Of a stretch of 64,000 bases of DNA, positions 23,523 through 63,183 are shown one piece after another; the stretch's first letter is position 1; each line of letters starts with the position of its first letter. The notes under the pieces are model-generated. The model was not told the origin of the DNA. It saw nothing but the letters and a program-made list of their open reading frames with translations, and did not search any database. Where the stretch lies: assembly GCF_023101765.2 (NCBI RefSeq), contig NC_064233.1, positions 2,976,001-3,040,000 on the forward strand, in the 5' to 3' direction. This DNA is from Spodoptera frugiperda (Eukaryota; Arthropoda; Insecta; Lepidoptera; Noctuidae). The translations under genes and the position numbers were made by a program.

Positions 23523-23967
23523 GACGAAGCAGTGTGGGAACACTTAAACATTGCAAGTAAAATAATAGCTTGTAACAAAACATATTCTTAGTGTAATGAC
23601 GAATTTCCTTTCGGCTTCTATAAATTTTGTCATAGACACCAACACATGAAGCTCGTCCAAATTCCTTCAGAGCATTATCGACCTTATAACAGGAACATAT
23701 AAAGATGAATATAGCATAAAGACATTGCACATTTTGGGGTAGTTTGATGTGCTTTCCATGTTCGAATGAGATTCTCACAGAAGTTTATAATTTTGTTAGT
23801 TTGTTTGTTTGCAAATGCGTGCGAGTCCGTGTGTTTTAGTTGTATAGTGAAAGTATACTATTATTAACCTAGTAGGTAGGTACATTAAAATAATTGTAAT
23901 GCTGCAATGGTTCCCATTCTCATGTCGAAGGTCAGAGAAAGTCATATTTTTATAGTTAAAGTGGATC

Positions 23968-25780
23968 TTTTTTTGAGATCAAATGTCTTCTTCCTTCTTG
24001 GGTAACGCGAGAGAGAGTGTCAAACTCTTACTGACTAAACGCAACCCCGTTCTTATTGTTGCTTCGAGCCGGAACCCCGGTAACCCATCGGGTATCATCC
24101 AATTGAGAAAGAGTGTCAAGACTCTTACTGATTAAAAACCACCCCGTTCCTATTCCAGCTTTGAGTCGGAGCCCCGGTAACCCGCTTACGCTGTCTACAG
24201 CTCCGGTTATCGTTATCGATAGACCCATATAATCCCAAAATAAATAAACTTCCACTAGTAGGTAACTACTCTTACTTTTCAACATTTGTAAAAATACCGC
24301 CATACATAAAAATAACAATATCGCAGAAAAAAACATAATAGGTATAACTTAAAAAAAATGACGGTGAAACGACCCTTTTATTTGGCGCAGGTAACATCTA
24401 AGATGCATTAAAAAAAATGGGTTTAGTATAAGCAAAGCAACCTGTCAATTTTACGAGATTTTTATTCGTTGCTAGGAATTCCCATGATGTTTGGCTATCC
24501 AAAATTAATTCTTAAATGTAATCGAAAACTTATCTTACTAATATTTTTGACTGCACGGTTGGTGCAGTGGCTGTGCAGCTGGCTGCCGTACAACGTGGTT
24601 CGATTCCCGCACGGAGCAACATTTTGTGTGATCCACAAGTTGTTGTTTCGGGTCTGGGTGATGGGAACTTGTATGGTCTGATGAGTATATGAACTTATAT
24701 ATTTATAAACGCAGCCACGACACAGGAGAAAATCCTAGAGTGGGGTAACAATATATAGTTAAATGCGAAAGTTTGTGAGTTTGTAACTCAATCACGTCAA
24801 AACGACTGAAGGGATCGGGATGAAATTTGGTACAGGTAGATTATAGTCTGGAATAACACATAGGCAACTTTTACCCCAAGGGAAGCTAGATTTCTACTAT
24901 TTCTAAAAATCTATTGCATTCACTGATATGCCGTAAAATTGGTCTATTACAGATTATTTCTTTTACCTCACGGGAACACAAGCGAAGCTAGTAGTTACTT
25001 AATAAAACAATGCTCCAATTTCAATAGAAAGTGACTGTTTATGGCATGACACATATTTGCCAATTGCCCTCTAGCGGTAATTGACCCGTGGTCCCGCCAG
25101 AGGGCACTGTCCTCTCAGAGAGGGACGCTAATAAAGCAGGACGTCTTGTTTAGATCTCTTCATTTAAGATGTGTGAGAACCGTTGGTTAAATAGTCAGTA
25201 AAGCGATTGCTGTGGAATTATGGAATGCGATTGTGTCATCTGTCAAGATTTTTTAACCCCCGACGCAAAAAGAGGGGTGTTATAAGTTTGACGTGTCTGT
25301 CTGTCTGTGGCATCATAACTCCCGAACGCATGTAAAAATAAAATAAAGGCTATTTTATTAAAAAAATAAAAAATAAAGACTAATTTATTTATTTTTATTT
25401 ATTACTTGATAACTAGTTGTATATTGCTGAACGTGTTTTTACAGTTTCATACATATATGTTTAACTAATAATTTTAAATATATGTATTTTCTTTGCATTT
25501 AACTATAGTTATACATTAGGGACTTATCGATAAACGGTCAGTCGTTTCTACAGAAAGTTTCCTCTAAAGATTTCCACTCTGTCCTATCTTTCGCTATATT
25601 TTCGCCATATTTTATTTTTTGACGGGGTAAAATCATCCTATGACTTCTTCTTCTTCTTGCATTAGGTGAGGCAAGAGGGAGTGTCAGACTCTTACTGACT
25701 AAAAGCCACCCCGATCCTACTCCTTCTTTTCGACACGGAGCCCCGGTAAACCCGCTAGGTAGACCGCAGCTCCGGATCAA
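23968..25780 (+). repeat. Dispersed repeat B, three copies (23968-24090, 24105-24205, 25612-25780)
   Basis: Hallmarks are GTCAGACTCTTACTGACTAA, AACCACCCCGTTC and GAGCCGGAGCCCCGGTAA followed by CCCGCTAGGTAG. The first two sit head to tail. Further copies of repeat B: 19388-19545, 29762-29905, 55985-56130 and 57538-57685, and reversed 13118-13262, 14448-14578, 26288-26438, 46636-46800 and 63915-64000. The family's class is not clear. Confidence 0.65.
24545..24770 (+). mobile_element. tRNA-headed SINE (family 2)
   Basis: The head GCACGGTTGGTGCAGTGGCT carries an A-box-like part, and GTGGTTCGATTCCCGCACGG a clear B-box. The body has TGTGTGATCCACAAGTTGTT, and the tail CGACACAGGAGAAAATCCTA. Other pieces: 26195-26290 (head only), 31350-31525 (5'-truncated), 38185-38290 (fragment), 61312-61455 (reversed). 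Confidence 0.75.
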
Positions 25781-26954
25781 AGGGGTCCATAATGGACCTG
25801 CTATTTTTCTGATATCTAGTAATGAATTACCTACTCTTTAATTAGCAAAGAATACAAAATCTAGGTTGAATAACAGCCTCGAAGTCGACTAGGCAGTACA
25901 CACAGCCTTCCCACGCCTTAAAAACAACAAAAAAGGCTCACGAATTGTTGACAAACCGCTTCACGGAGGTCGATGACCGCGCGTAATCGTTCAATCATTC
26001 ATTCACTCACTCACTAAACGATCTGTGTCGATGGTCGAACGAAATTCGAAATTATGATTTGTTCGCCGCGGCAACGACGCGACCGGTGATAATATGTAAA
26101 TATTTTTATTGACGAATTTATATTTTTATTTTTATGTATTCTTGTAATTTTGTAGGTTCTTAGTTTTTTTAATATGCCATGTAAAAATGTCCACTACAAA
26201 CAGATTGGTGCAATGGCAAGGCCATCAGCTGCTGTGTAATAGATAACGGTGTCGATTCCCGCACGGGACAATCCTCTAAGTAATCACCTAGGCCCGGAAC
26301 TGCGGACTACCTAGCGGGTTTATCGGATCTCCGGCTCGAAAAGTTGGAGTAGGAACAGGGTTTAGTCAGTAAGAGTCTGACACTCCCTCTCACCTCGCCC
26401 AAGGTGGGAGAAGTCATTGGATGATTTTTCCCCCTTAAAAAAATCAACTAGGCGGTTTGTGCCTACTTGTAAATTCACCCACACCTACAATACTGGAGAC
26501 AATCTCGGTGGTGGCTTGACTATATTTTTTTTGAAAAAAAAAAGAGAAATGTTAATAGAAATGTAACCGTTTACATTTTTCTTGGCCAATGAAGAGTTTA
26601 AAAGCCCAATTTGTTAATAGTCCATAGCATTTATCGGACTCGAAATTGTTGGGCATCGTTTAATTGAGAATTGGACTTAATTTACCAATCAAATGATAGT
26701 TTCAATTTAAACTTTTTATTTGGAATTTCTTAGATCTTTCGTTTGTTTCTTTCGTAGTTTATAGATAGATAGATAGATTATTATTACACAAACAACCTTC
26801 TTTTTCGTTGAAAATAAACAAAAATATAATAATTTTTGTTCATGGAGCTGAATGCATGGATTGGATTGTCGCTTGCAAACAACTTATCTGGAAGTCATTG
26901 GACGAGGCTTATGTTCAGCATTAGCGTCTTGTGGCTGAAATCAGATGACGAGGA

Positions 26955-28065
26955 AGTTTGTTTATTTTTGGTTATGTTATCGGCTTACTCACGTAACTGT
27001 TTGATTAGGAACTCGACTAGTTTCAAGCTATGCTAGAGGCTTATATTCATGAGCAGCATTCCGCGACACACGACGCTACCTAGTATTATATTCTCAACTC
27101 TCAATTAGTAAACTAGTCGAGTTCCTCATCAAATAGTTACGTTAGTAAGACGATAAATAATAATTACTTTAGTTAGTATGTTTTACGAAAGTTATTTAAA
27201 AAAATCTTGTTGCCTAGTGGATAGGTTATTTATCGAAAAAAAAAACATGACACATTACGCTACAACAATTAGCAAAACTGTACGGGAGTAGTTAACTATG
27301 CCCATTGAGATAGAACAGGGCTAGTCCGGTTCTCGAGCGAAGTTTCGTTTAATCTTAGGCTGTAGGTTTTATTGATTTACTAATCTATATCAAAATCTAT
27401 TTATTTATCTTCATTTTTGTTCACGAAAACTCGCAAGAAATGGAGTACTACGAAATTTGCTAAGTTTCAGACGAAACTTAGTTTTTCGTTGAATTGGAGT
27501 AGGCCTCTTGGTTTAGCTCAATGGCTATTTTAATATAGGCATATTAAAAGGCACCGTCATGATGACATTTTATAGCTCGCGGCGGGACAATGTAGTGTTA
27601 TTACATCGGCCCAGTTCGACCTCATTAGGTCCCCGCTCTAAAACTCTAAATGGCATCCGTTAAGACAATCTATCTAAGTGACGACGCCATAACTTTGGTC
27701 AGTCCACACAATCCAAATGATGCTATAACTTTGGTCATTCCATGGTTGGTCACACGAGTAATGTGTAGTTTACTTTTTTAAGATTTGCATTTATTTGTCC
27801 AAATCCCTTTTAAGTTACACATCTACTTATATTTCTAATAATAGTTAATACCTATAATATATTTATTTATAATAACTATCGTGAGATATACTAAATTAAC
27901 TATAAAATCACGGTTTACTCACGTAACCGTATGCGCACGCTGCTCATGTGAGTTGTGCGAGAGATGTGATGAGAGAGCTCAAGAGTCCCTGTGTGATTCG
28001 AAATTAGTAGAGCTTTTTTCCATTAATTTACTAGAGTTAACCGTGATTTTATAGTTAACCTATTG
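26955..28065. mobile_element. Two hairpin elements (26955-27215 plus; 27867-28060 minus)
   Basis: The first reads GTTATGTTATCGGCTTACTC at its start and TTAGTATGTTTTACGAAAGT near its A-rich end. The second shows the reversed end ATAATAACTATCGTGAGATA and closes with CCGTGATTTTATAGTTAACC. They represent the two subtypes seen in the window, with different arm sequences but the same 3' end. Confidence 0.65.
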
Positions 28066-28407
28066 TATATGTTTATCCGTATAATATTGGTCAGGGGCAG
28101 GGGCCATAGATTCTGTGGCCATAGTAACTATTCCATAGTTAACCGGTTAACTATTCCATACCCATAACCCTATCATTTCTTTTTACGATAACTATCTCAC
28201 AATAGTCTTGAATTAACCGAGGAGTGTCCTTGGGTGCACTTCCATATTACATGTGCATACAGGGATAATTGCCGGCTTATGTTCCATTTCACTTAGATTA
28301 AAATTGTTCAACGGGCCTCTGCGAGTTAGCTTCGGCTCCTCGTACGCCTTCCAATGGTCCGGGATCCTGTGGATCCGTGAAATGAAAAGAAGAAATACCT
28401 ATAATAA

Positions 28408-28610
28408 TGATTGATTCAGCTCATGAGATTGTCGATATATGTGGGATGTAGATTCAGGAACCATGGTGCCGATAGTCATCTCTGCCAATGGCCTCATAAC
28501 CAAAAACCTCGACCAACACCTGAGTAGGTTAGATGGTTGGGATGGGGCCTGATGCAGAAAGCGGTACTTCTTGACACGGCGCGTATTGACAAAATTCTAT
28601 ATCTAGAAGA
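28408..28610 (+). pseudogene. LINE endonuclease-end remnant, second copy
   Basis: The stretch is similar to 11770-12000: GATATATGTGGGATGTAGAT, GTGCCGATAGTCATCTCTGC, CAATGGCCTCATAACCAAAA, and an end reading ACGGCGCGTATTGACAAAAT. Frame breaks are present. It corresponds to the final residues of the restriction-like endonuclease ORF. Confidence 0.55.
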
Positions 28611-29574
28611 CAAATCTATAAATTGCTATTTGTCCCTAATCAGGGATGAACTCAACAGGACTAATAATTACCTTCAATGGCTAATTTCTTTCCCTATTCA
28701 TTAAAATACAGCTGTAAACACGTACCTCTTTTGTTTGTAAGTCGGGTAAAACAGCTGGTCGCGCCGGATGTGACCATAGAGAACGGATGTAGATGGATTA
28801 ACAGTTGTTTTGCTGCCATAGCACGCGTTTTTGTTTTTTGCACGCCATTGAATGGCAAAGGAATTCGTTATTATGCGCGTGAATGAGTGAATGTAATGAA
28901 TGTTAAGACTTATTTTGAGTTAAAGTAACTGAAGTAAATCTTAAGGAATTCATTTACATCTTATTTTTCTTTAAATTTTTGGGATAATAATGCTTACACC
29001 CATTTCATTGCATGGATCTAGAATAATTTAAAAAGGAATCGCCGTAAAAGATTTTGGATAAAAAGTGATTGACGTGCTTTTCTATTCTAAAAATAATTAA
29101 TATCTTGATTCTACTGCCATATATGTGCTTACTCACGTGAACTGTTTAAGAAAAGTTCGACCATTTTCAAGCCACATTAGGACTCATATTTATTAATAGC
29201 GTCCACCAAAATTTTGTTAAATTTAGTATGTCTAATTTTGTATGCTTTTGTATGGTATAAGTCGACAAACGAGCAGATGGATCACCTGATTGTTAGCAAT
29301 CAGCGCCGCCCATGGATACTGGCGAGACCAGAGGAGTTATTTATTTTAGGGCATCCAATAGCTTATCCAAAAATTTATATAACAACAAGCATAGCTACAA
29401 GACCCCAATTACAGGTTCCCACTTAAAGGAATAGAAAAAGTAACAGAAAACTTAGATAAATAAACTTAAATATTAGCAAGCACTTATGACTCCATTGCCA
29501 TCCTTTTCTAGATTTAATTCTATTATGTTCTTTCAATATTTCTATCTCTTTCCAGCATCACCAGGTAGTGAAAG

Positions 29575-52391
<22,817 letters not shown>

Positions 52392-54207
52392 TCCTGGATT
52401 TAAAAATTTCGCCTTTTTTAACAATGAAATGAAATTCGTCGTATAAAGAAACTTAATTGCTGTTTTCACCAACCACTGAATTAAGTCTTAAGTAAGTAAA
52501 AGTTAAACCCTTGTATTTTCTTCGTTTTATAAATACAAACGTTGCCTCACATTAGGATTTTCTCCAGTGTCGTGGTTGCTTTTACAAACATACATTTCCT
52601 ATTGGATTACTCTGAGAAGAAATGCCGCAACAAACTCAGAGGCCATAGTCACTTTAAGTCCAGACAATATCAATTAAAGATGTCGGAGAACCGTGCAAGT
52701 TGATTCTGTAGTGGTATTTTGAGGAAAGAACCACAACAGCTTAAGCTTAAGAGTTCCTTAAAATTTAGGACATGGTTGGTGAAATCAGGCATAATTTTCT
52801 TTAGTGTTTCCAACATTTAATAGATATTGTTCAGTAAAAATAGGGTTTTGATATAAACATAGTGATTCGATTGTCCCCTTGTAAAGTGTTCCGCGTGCTG
52901 TGTTTAATTAATAGTGGGTTTTATAACTAAATCGTTCATTACATTCAATCGTTCATTTCATTGAGAAAATATTAAAGTAATCTGTAATATAAAAATAAGT
53001 CGGGTTTTCCTTCCTGATGCTATAACTCCAGAATGCACGAACCGATTTCCACGGTTTTGCATTCATTGGAAAGGTCTCGGGCTCCGTGAGGTTTATAGCA
53101 AAGAAAATTCAGGAAAAATTCAAGAGAAAAGCAGGAAAACAGGGAAATTCATTGGTAGCGAAACGGAGTTCACCTGGTTTGCTAGTTATTGTAAAAAATA
53201 TTTTCCCTTGAGCCAAATTAAATTAAATAATACTATAAAATCTTAACTCACTAAACTTTTGCGTAAATAATTCATTGAATGCGTTCATTTAGTTCGTTCA
53301 TCGTTCACCGTTCATTCACCCAACTTTTTATTGAACATCCATTCATTAACTACCATTCACTCTTTCATTCATTCCATTCAATTAATTATTTACGTCAAGA
53401 GTGAACTTGCCAATTTTCCGAATTTGACATAATATTATTAATTTCGATTTAATAATAAATTATGTAAAATAAATAATAATTGTAATGTAGTCGATGTGTT
53501 TTAATGCTCTCTATAATATTGAGATTATTATTTTAATTTTTAAATTGGATAAAAATTAAATAAAAACGAATTTGTAGGTCGCGTAGAAATGTATAATTAT
53601 TGTATAAAGGACTTTCTTTATACAACTATTTAATTGTGAAGTATAATTATTATATTTAAATTGTGAAAATTCGTTTATAAATTCAGAAAATGTTCTCATA
53701 AAGCGGTTTGCGTAAAACACTTAAATCAACATTTATTTGCTTTCATAATAAAATTTCCCCTATTACATGGGACTTATAACACAAATGGTGGAAAGTGGAT
53801 GTACATTGTATAGCGACATTACGTGCCGTAATGTGCACCTCTGCCTACCCCTTCGGGGATAAAAAGCGTGACGTTGAATATTAGTTATTGTCTTTTTACT
53901 AAATCAATCTTTATTTTCTTACCTGAATACTAAATAACTTACTGAATAAATTTAAATAAAAGACATAGTCAAGAATCAAATCCTATACCTCTGACTAGGT
54001 AATTATTTACTTATTCATTATTTTGTTATATATCTAAATCTATCCGTCCACCCATTCTGTTTATATTTCCATTCATTCATTATCCCATTCACGTATTCGT
54101 ATTTTATAAGTAGATACTGAATGTTTGTCGATTTTGAAAAGGCCAAAATACTTGCCAATTTACTGTGAAATGAAATGACAGAAAAAATTGTGAATGAACT
54201 TGAATTC
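52392..54207. other. 3' flank of the membrane protein gene
   Basis: It contains a Helitron-like element (52995-53192), a 3' fragment of SINE family 1 (53755-53872) and TTCATTC-rich stretches around 53270-53400. AT-rich DNA from 53400 to 53720 has several AATAAA-like words, so the 3' UTR could extend to there. No further coding exon was recognised, though the donor-like CAG|GTAACT at the end of the last exon leaves that open. Confidence 0.45.
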
Positions 54208-54437
54208 TATTATAACTTTCGTGAGACATACTAAATTAATTATTATGTTATCGGCTTACTCACGTAACTGTTTGACGAGGATCTCGACTAGTTTCAAGCC
54301 ATAAGTAGCAGCGCGACAATTGCCGCGTCGTGTGTCGCGGAATGCTGCTCATGAATATGAGCCTCTAGCATGGCTTGAAACTAGTCGAGTTCCTCGTCAA
54401 ACAGTTACGTGAGTAAGCCGATAACATAATAATGAAA
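54208..54437 (-). mobile_element. Hairpin element copy with an 8-bp target-site duplication
   Basis: Flanked by TTGAATTC at 54200-54207 and 54438-54445. Arms: TCGGCTTACTCACGTAACTG and its complement CAGTTACGTGAGTAAGCCGA; loop region CGCGTCGTGTGTCGCGG. It is the clearest full-length hairpin of this subtype. Confidence 0.8.
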
Positions 54438-59520
<5,083 letters not shown>

Positions 59521-59540
59521 TCAATCTTTATCTTCATATA

Positions 59541-60005
59541 CAGTGAAACTTGGTTAAGTGGGACCTGGATAAGTGAGAAACCTCCACAAATGGAACTCAT
59601 ACTGAGGTCCCTACCCATTGGCACTGAATTACCTCTTTTAGTGGGACAAACAACCCTCTATATCTGGGATTCGTTCTTTCGATTTATCATCTTAGTTACC
59701 TTTATAACTGAGACAGCAAGTAAATTTTAATGTATAAACCTCAGTAACTGAGACAACATCGTTTTGTTTGTTGATTTACTTATTCTTATTCATTTATAAT
59801 GTGCAGATAACACATTGTTTTATTTAAGAATCACACCTCTTTATGTGAAATAACCCGTATGTTCACCTCTATTAATGGAACCCTCTGTAAATGAGACAAA
59901 TGTTTATTTATACCTCGTTATCTGAGACACTGGGTTAGTGGAATACCTCTATAAGTGATACCAATTTGAAGGTCCCTTGAAGTCTCACTTAACGAGGTTT
60001 CACTG
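59541..60005. mobile_element. Tc1/pogo-like MITE with about ten internal copies of its terminal motif
   Basis: The left end is CAGTGAAACTTGGTTAAGTG and the right end, inverted, CAGTGAAACCTCGTTAAGTG; TA flanks both sides (59539-59540 and 60006-60007), the target of Tc1/mariner/pogo transposons. The inside is filled with variants of ACCTCNNTAANTGAGAC, for example ACCTCGTTATCTGAGAC and CCCTCTGTAAATGAGAC. No transposase is present. Confidence 0.75.
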
Positions 60006-60204
60006 TACTAAATTATTTTGCTTTTTTATTAAATAATGTGCGTCCATTTGACACTGGTAGTAAATCATTAAAAACTAAACTAAATTAATTACGTCTTATA
60101 CTTACGTTATTTTAATTAAAATCACTTTACTTTAGTTCTATCTTCGATATAGTATCTACGGAATGGTTTAGAGCAGTTATTGATAAAAAAAAAAAAAAGA
60201 AATG

Positions 60205-60573
60205 TTAATTATTATGTTCTCGACTTACGCTCGAATACTGAAATGCTACTCAATTTTAAGTTGTACTTAAATATCGTGCTATCTCTGTCATTTTACAAAG
60301 AATTGATAGTGACAGAACTAGTTTTGAGAGCGTCTTAAAATTGAGTAGCGTTTGAGTATTTGGACATTACTCACGTAACTGTTTGACGAGGAACTCGACT
60401 AGTTTCAAGCCATGCTAGAGACGCAAACGCCGCGTCGTGTGTCGCGGAATGCTGCTCATGAATATGAGCCTCTAGCATGGCTTGAAACTAGTCGAGTTCC
60501 TCATCAAACAGTTACGTGAGTAAGCCAATAACATAATAATTAATTTTAGTATGTCTCACGACAGTTATTACAA
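60205..60573 (+). mobile_element. Hairpin element interrupted by a nested MITE (60230-60362)
   Basis: The element begins TTAATTATTATGTTCTCGAC and ends TAGTATGTCTCACGACAGTT then ATTACAAAATTAAAA. The nested MITE has ends GAATACTGAAATGCTACTCA and TGAGTAGCGTTTGAGTATTT and is related to 1672-1808. The inverted arms are otherwise well preserved. Confidence 0.8.
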
Positions 60574-60811
60574 AATTAAAATGAAAATGTACTTCTTTTT
60601 ATTATTGTTATTTGGCAAAAAAGTATGTTTATTTATACGAAAATGTCTACAAAAATCGAAAAAGAGTCTTTAAATTCGGACGGATTCGTTAAAAAGTTTG
60701 TTCAAAATGTCACATTTAACAAAGGTTAAAATTTCAATCACTAAACTGACGTTTTTAGTCTTTTTAGATATTTTAGTCAAGAATTTCTTTTTAATTTTAA
60801 TATTGCCATTT

Positions 60812-63183
60812 CTATTTGAATAGAAGTAGAAGACTTATGAAGAGTATTAAGCTACTGGTTATAGTGCTAGCTTTGTTAAGAACTACTGTTTCTTTTTCGT
60901 AAACTAGTACATTCTTGGCTGTGTGCTCCGCCACTGTAGCTGGTGTCCCATCCATGTCTCCTAGACGTTGGTTTGCTACCTTCAAGTTCTTCAGAAGGGC
61001 TAATACGTCTTCTGTGAAAAGAAGAAAAGATAAAGGTTAGTTTGAAAGGTCTAATCACGCTACTATTATAAATGTGAAAGTTTATTTGTTTGGATGTTTG
61101 TCCGTCAATCATGCTGAAATTACTGAACGGATTTTGATGAAATTTTGGTATACAGATAGTACAGGGGCCTTAGTCTGCTATTACAATTGTGTCAGAATGG
61201 TCGATCACTGAGCAGTGCAAGAGGGACGGAGCTATGTAGGTTGTATAGCTCCATACACAATGCTGTGATAGTTTCACTTTTTTAATACAATGCTTTTTTA
61301 AATTAATACAATGGGTGCGTTTACATACACATCACATCCAGACCCGAAACAACAATTTATGGATCACACAAAGAGTTGCTACGTGCGGGAATCGAATCCG
61401 CTACACGTTGCGTGGCAGCCGGTTGCCCAGCCACCGCACCAACCGTGCAGTCAATTCATTAATGTATGGCAATAAAATCTTACTATTTACCGAAAGCTTA
61501 TATATAATTAATCAATGTTTTTAACACAATACTTCTCCTTTTTTGAAGTCGGTTAACAAGCTCAAGTCAGTAAATTAAAAATTCGTATCTATACTATTAA
61601 TATTATAAAGCTGAAGAGTTTGTTTGTTTGTTTGTTTGAACGCGCTAATCTCCAGAACTACTGGTCCGATTTGAATAATTCTTTGTGTGTTGAATAGTGT
61701 ATTTATCGAGGAAGGCTATAGGCTATAAAACATCACGCTATGACCAATAGGAGCCAAGCAGAGCGGGTGAAACCGCGCGGAAGTAGCTAGTTACTTATAT
61801 TTTTTACTAGCTACTTCCGCGCGGTTATTGGTTCGCGCGGTTATTATATTGGTCATAGCGTGATGTTTTATAGCGTATAACCTTCCTCGATTCCGATTCT
61901 AATCGGACCAGGAGTTCCGGAGATTAGCGCGTTCAAACAAACAAACAAACTCTTCAGCTTTATAATATTATAGTATAGATTATTGTTTTAACACAAATCT
62001 TCTCCTTTTTTGAAGTCGGTTATCAAGCAAGCTCAAGTCAGTAAATTAAAAATTAGTAACAAAATTTAAGTAATGTATTCTTCTAACCTGCAGTGGCAGT
62101 CTCCCCCTCTTCATATCCGACCTTGATGAACGTGGTCAGTGAGACTTCATACACCTTGTTGGCGTCGTTTCCAGAGCTGATGGAACGACGCTTCCTGCCG
62201 TATGCTATCTGACCGTTGCTGCATTGCACCTGCAAATATATATTTTTTTTTAAAAAAAATATGTATTAGTATATAATTCAATTGTATGTAATATCTATGT
62301 ATAGTATTTTTCTATGGGCCTTAGATGCCTGAAGTAAATAAATAAATAAATAAAAAAAAAATTGTAAGATAAAATTAGTTTCTGACTGACTAGTTGAGTG
62401 GTCGCAAGTGCGACTACTGGGCAAGGGGTTCAAGGTATTACTGGGCTTTTTTCATTAGTGGCACGAGTCTGGAAATGTGATCAGTACCTATATGGCAATC
62501 GGCTTACCCTCTGCCTCTATTACACAGAGCTTATAACATAAATGGTCAATGGTCTTTTTTCAGCAAATCCAGAGGAGTCATAGATGCCATGCCGGCTTAA
62601 AAAGGAATACTCTGTTTTCTTGAAGGTTTGAAGATCGTATCGGTTCGGAAATACCGCCGACGACAGCTCATTCCACAGTTTTGCTGTGCGAGAGAAGCGC
62701 ACAGTTGTGGCCTGCCAACCATCTATATGATGGGGATGGAAATGCTGTCGTGTAGGTCGATGGCGAAAAGACGCGGCAGGTATTAGACACAATTCCTCAA
62801 AGCACTCCCATAAATGCACTCATAAGTGTTACTTAAGTGTTATCTTAAAATTTAAGAGAAGTTTTACTGCTGTACTCAAAGACATTGAATGATTACTTAA
62901 ACTATTCCTTAGTAACGATTTTGTTCCGAAATCAATTGCCAAAACTGGCTTAAGTAACCATTAAATGACTTTGAGTATGGCAGTTAATCTTATAAGGCCA
63001 CCCATCAATTTCCAAGCCTCAGCTCCAACACTCACCCCCTGGCATTTGTCGAGGCACACGGTGACTGTTCCCTTGAACTGAACGTACGAAGTGTCAGGGA
63101 ACTTGAACGCCTTGAACTTGGCCGTCAGGGTGTCTCCATCGGACGTCACGAAGTTATCAAACAGGTAGGTGTCTACTGCGCAT
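60812..63183 (-). CDS. Zona pellucida domain protein, C-terminal exons (partial; piopio-like)
   Basis: Three coding exons: 63183-63036, 62229-62088 and 61011-60812, phases 0 and 1, stop at 60812-60814; upstream exons must lie beyond 63183, possibly outside the window. The first exon gives [20 protein letters not shown] and CLDKCQG, the typical ZP-C module with paired cysteines; [11 protein letters not shown] follows. RKRRS directly after is a furin-type cleavage site, where ZP proteins are cut before polymerising. After about 100 residues the protein ends in a short hydrophobic stretch ([13 protein letters not shown]), probably a membrane anchor. ZP proteins build apical extracellular matrix of insect epithelia. 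The sequence recalls piopio, a tracheal and wing matrix protein, but that assignment is tentative. Introns contain a pair of Helitrons and a LINE end. Confidence 0.8.
61312..61455 (-). mobile_element. SINE family 2, reversed, in the ZP gene intron
   Basis: GAATCGAATCCGCTACACGT is the reversed B-box area and CAACCGTGCAGTCA the reversed head. The body (CCGAAACAACAATTTATGG) and part of the tail are present. Confidence 0.7.
61512..62060. mobile_element. Two Lep1-type Helitrons tail to tail, between 75-bp direct repeats
   Basis: Helitron 1 (61591-61792, plus) starts AAAGCTGAAGAGTTTGTTTG and ends GCGGAAGTAGCTAGT. Helitron 2 (61806-61979, minus) starts at its end, ACTAGCTACTTCCGCGCGGT, and closes AAACTCTTCAGCTTTATAAT. 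On both sides lies a similar 75-bp sequence (CTTCTCCTTTTTTGAAGTCG) at 61512-61587 and 61980-62060. Confidence 0.75.
62385..62819. repeat. SINE family 1 fragment (62385-62545) and LINE C-terminus remnant (62540-62819, minus)
   Basis: The SINE head is changed (TAGTTGAGTGGTCGCAAGTG), with the B-box damaged. The minus-strand frame encodes [20 protein letters not shown] followed by DLQTFKK, the closing motif of a non-LTR retrotransposon ORF2, from a different family than 20642-20878. Both lie in the ZP gene intron. Confidence 0.65.

Noticed and set aside
25040..25200. Possible solo LTR (CCAGAGGGCAC ... AATAAA)
   Set aside because: No TG...CA ends or short target duplication could be defined.
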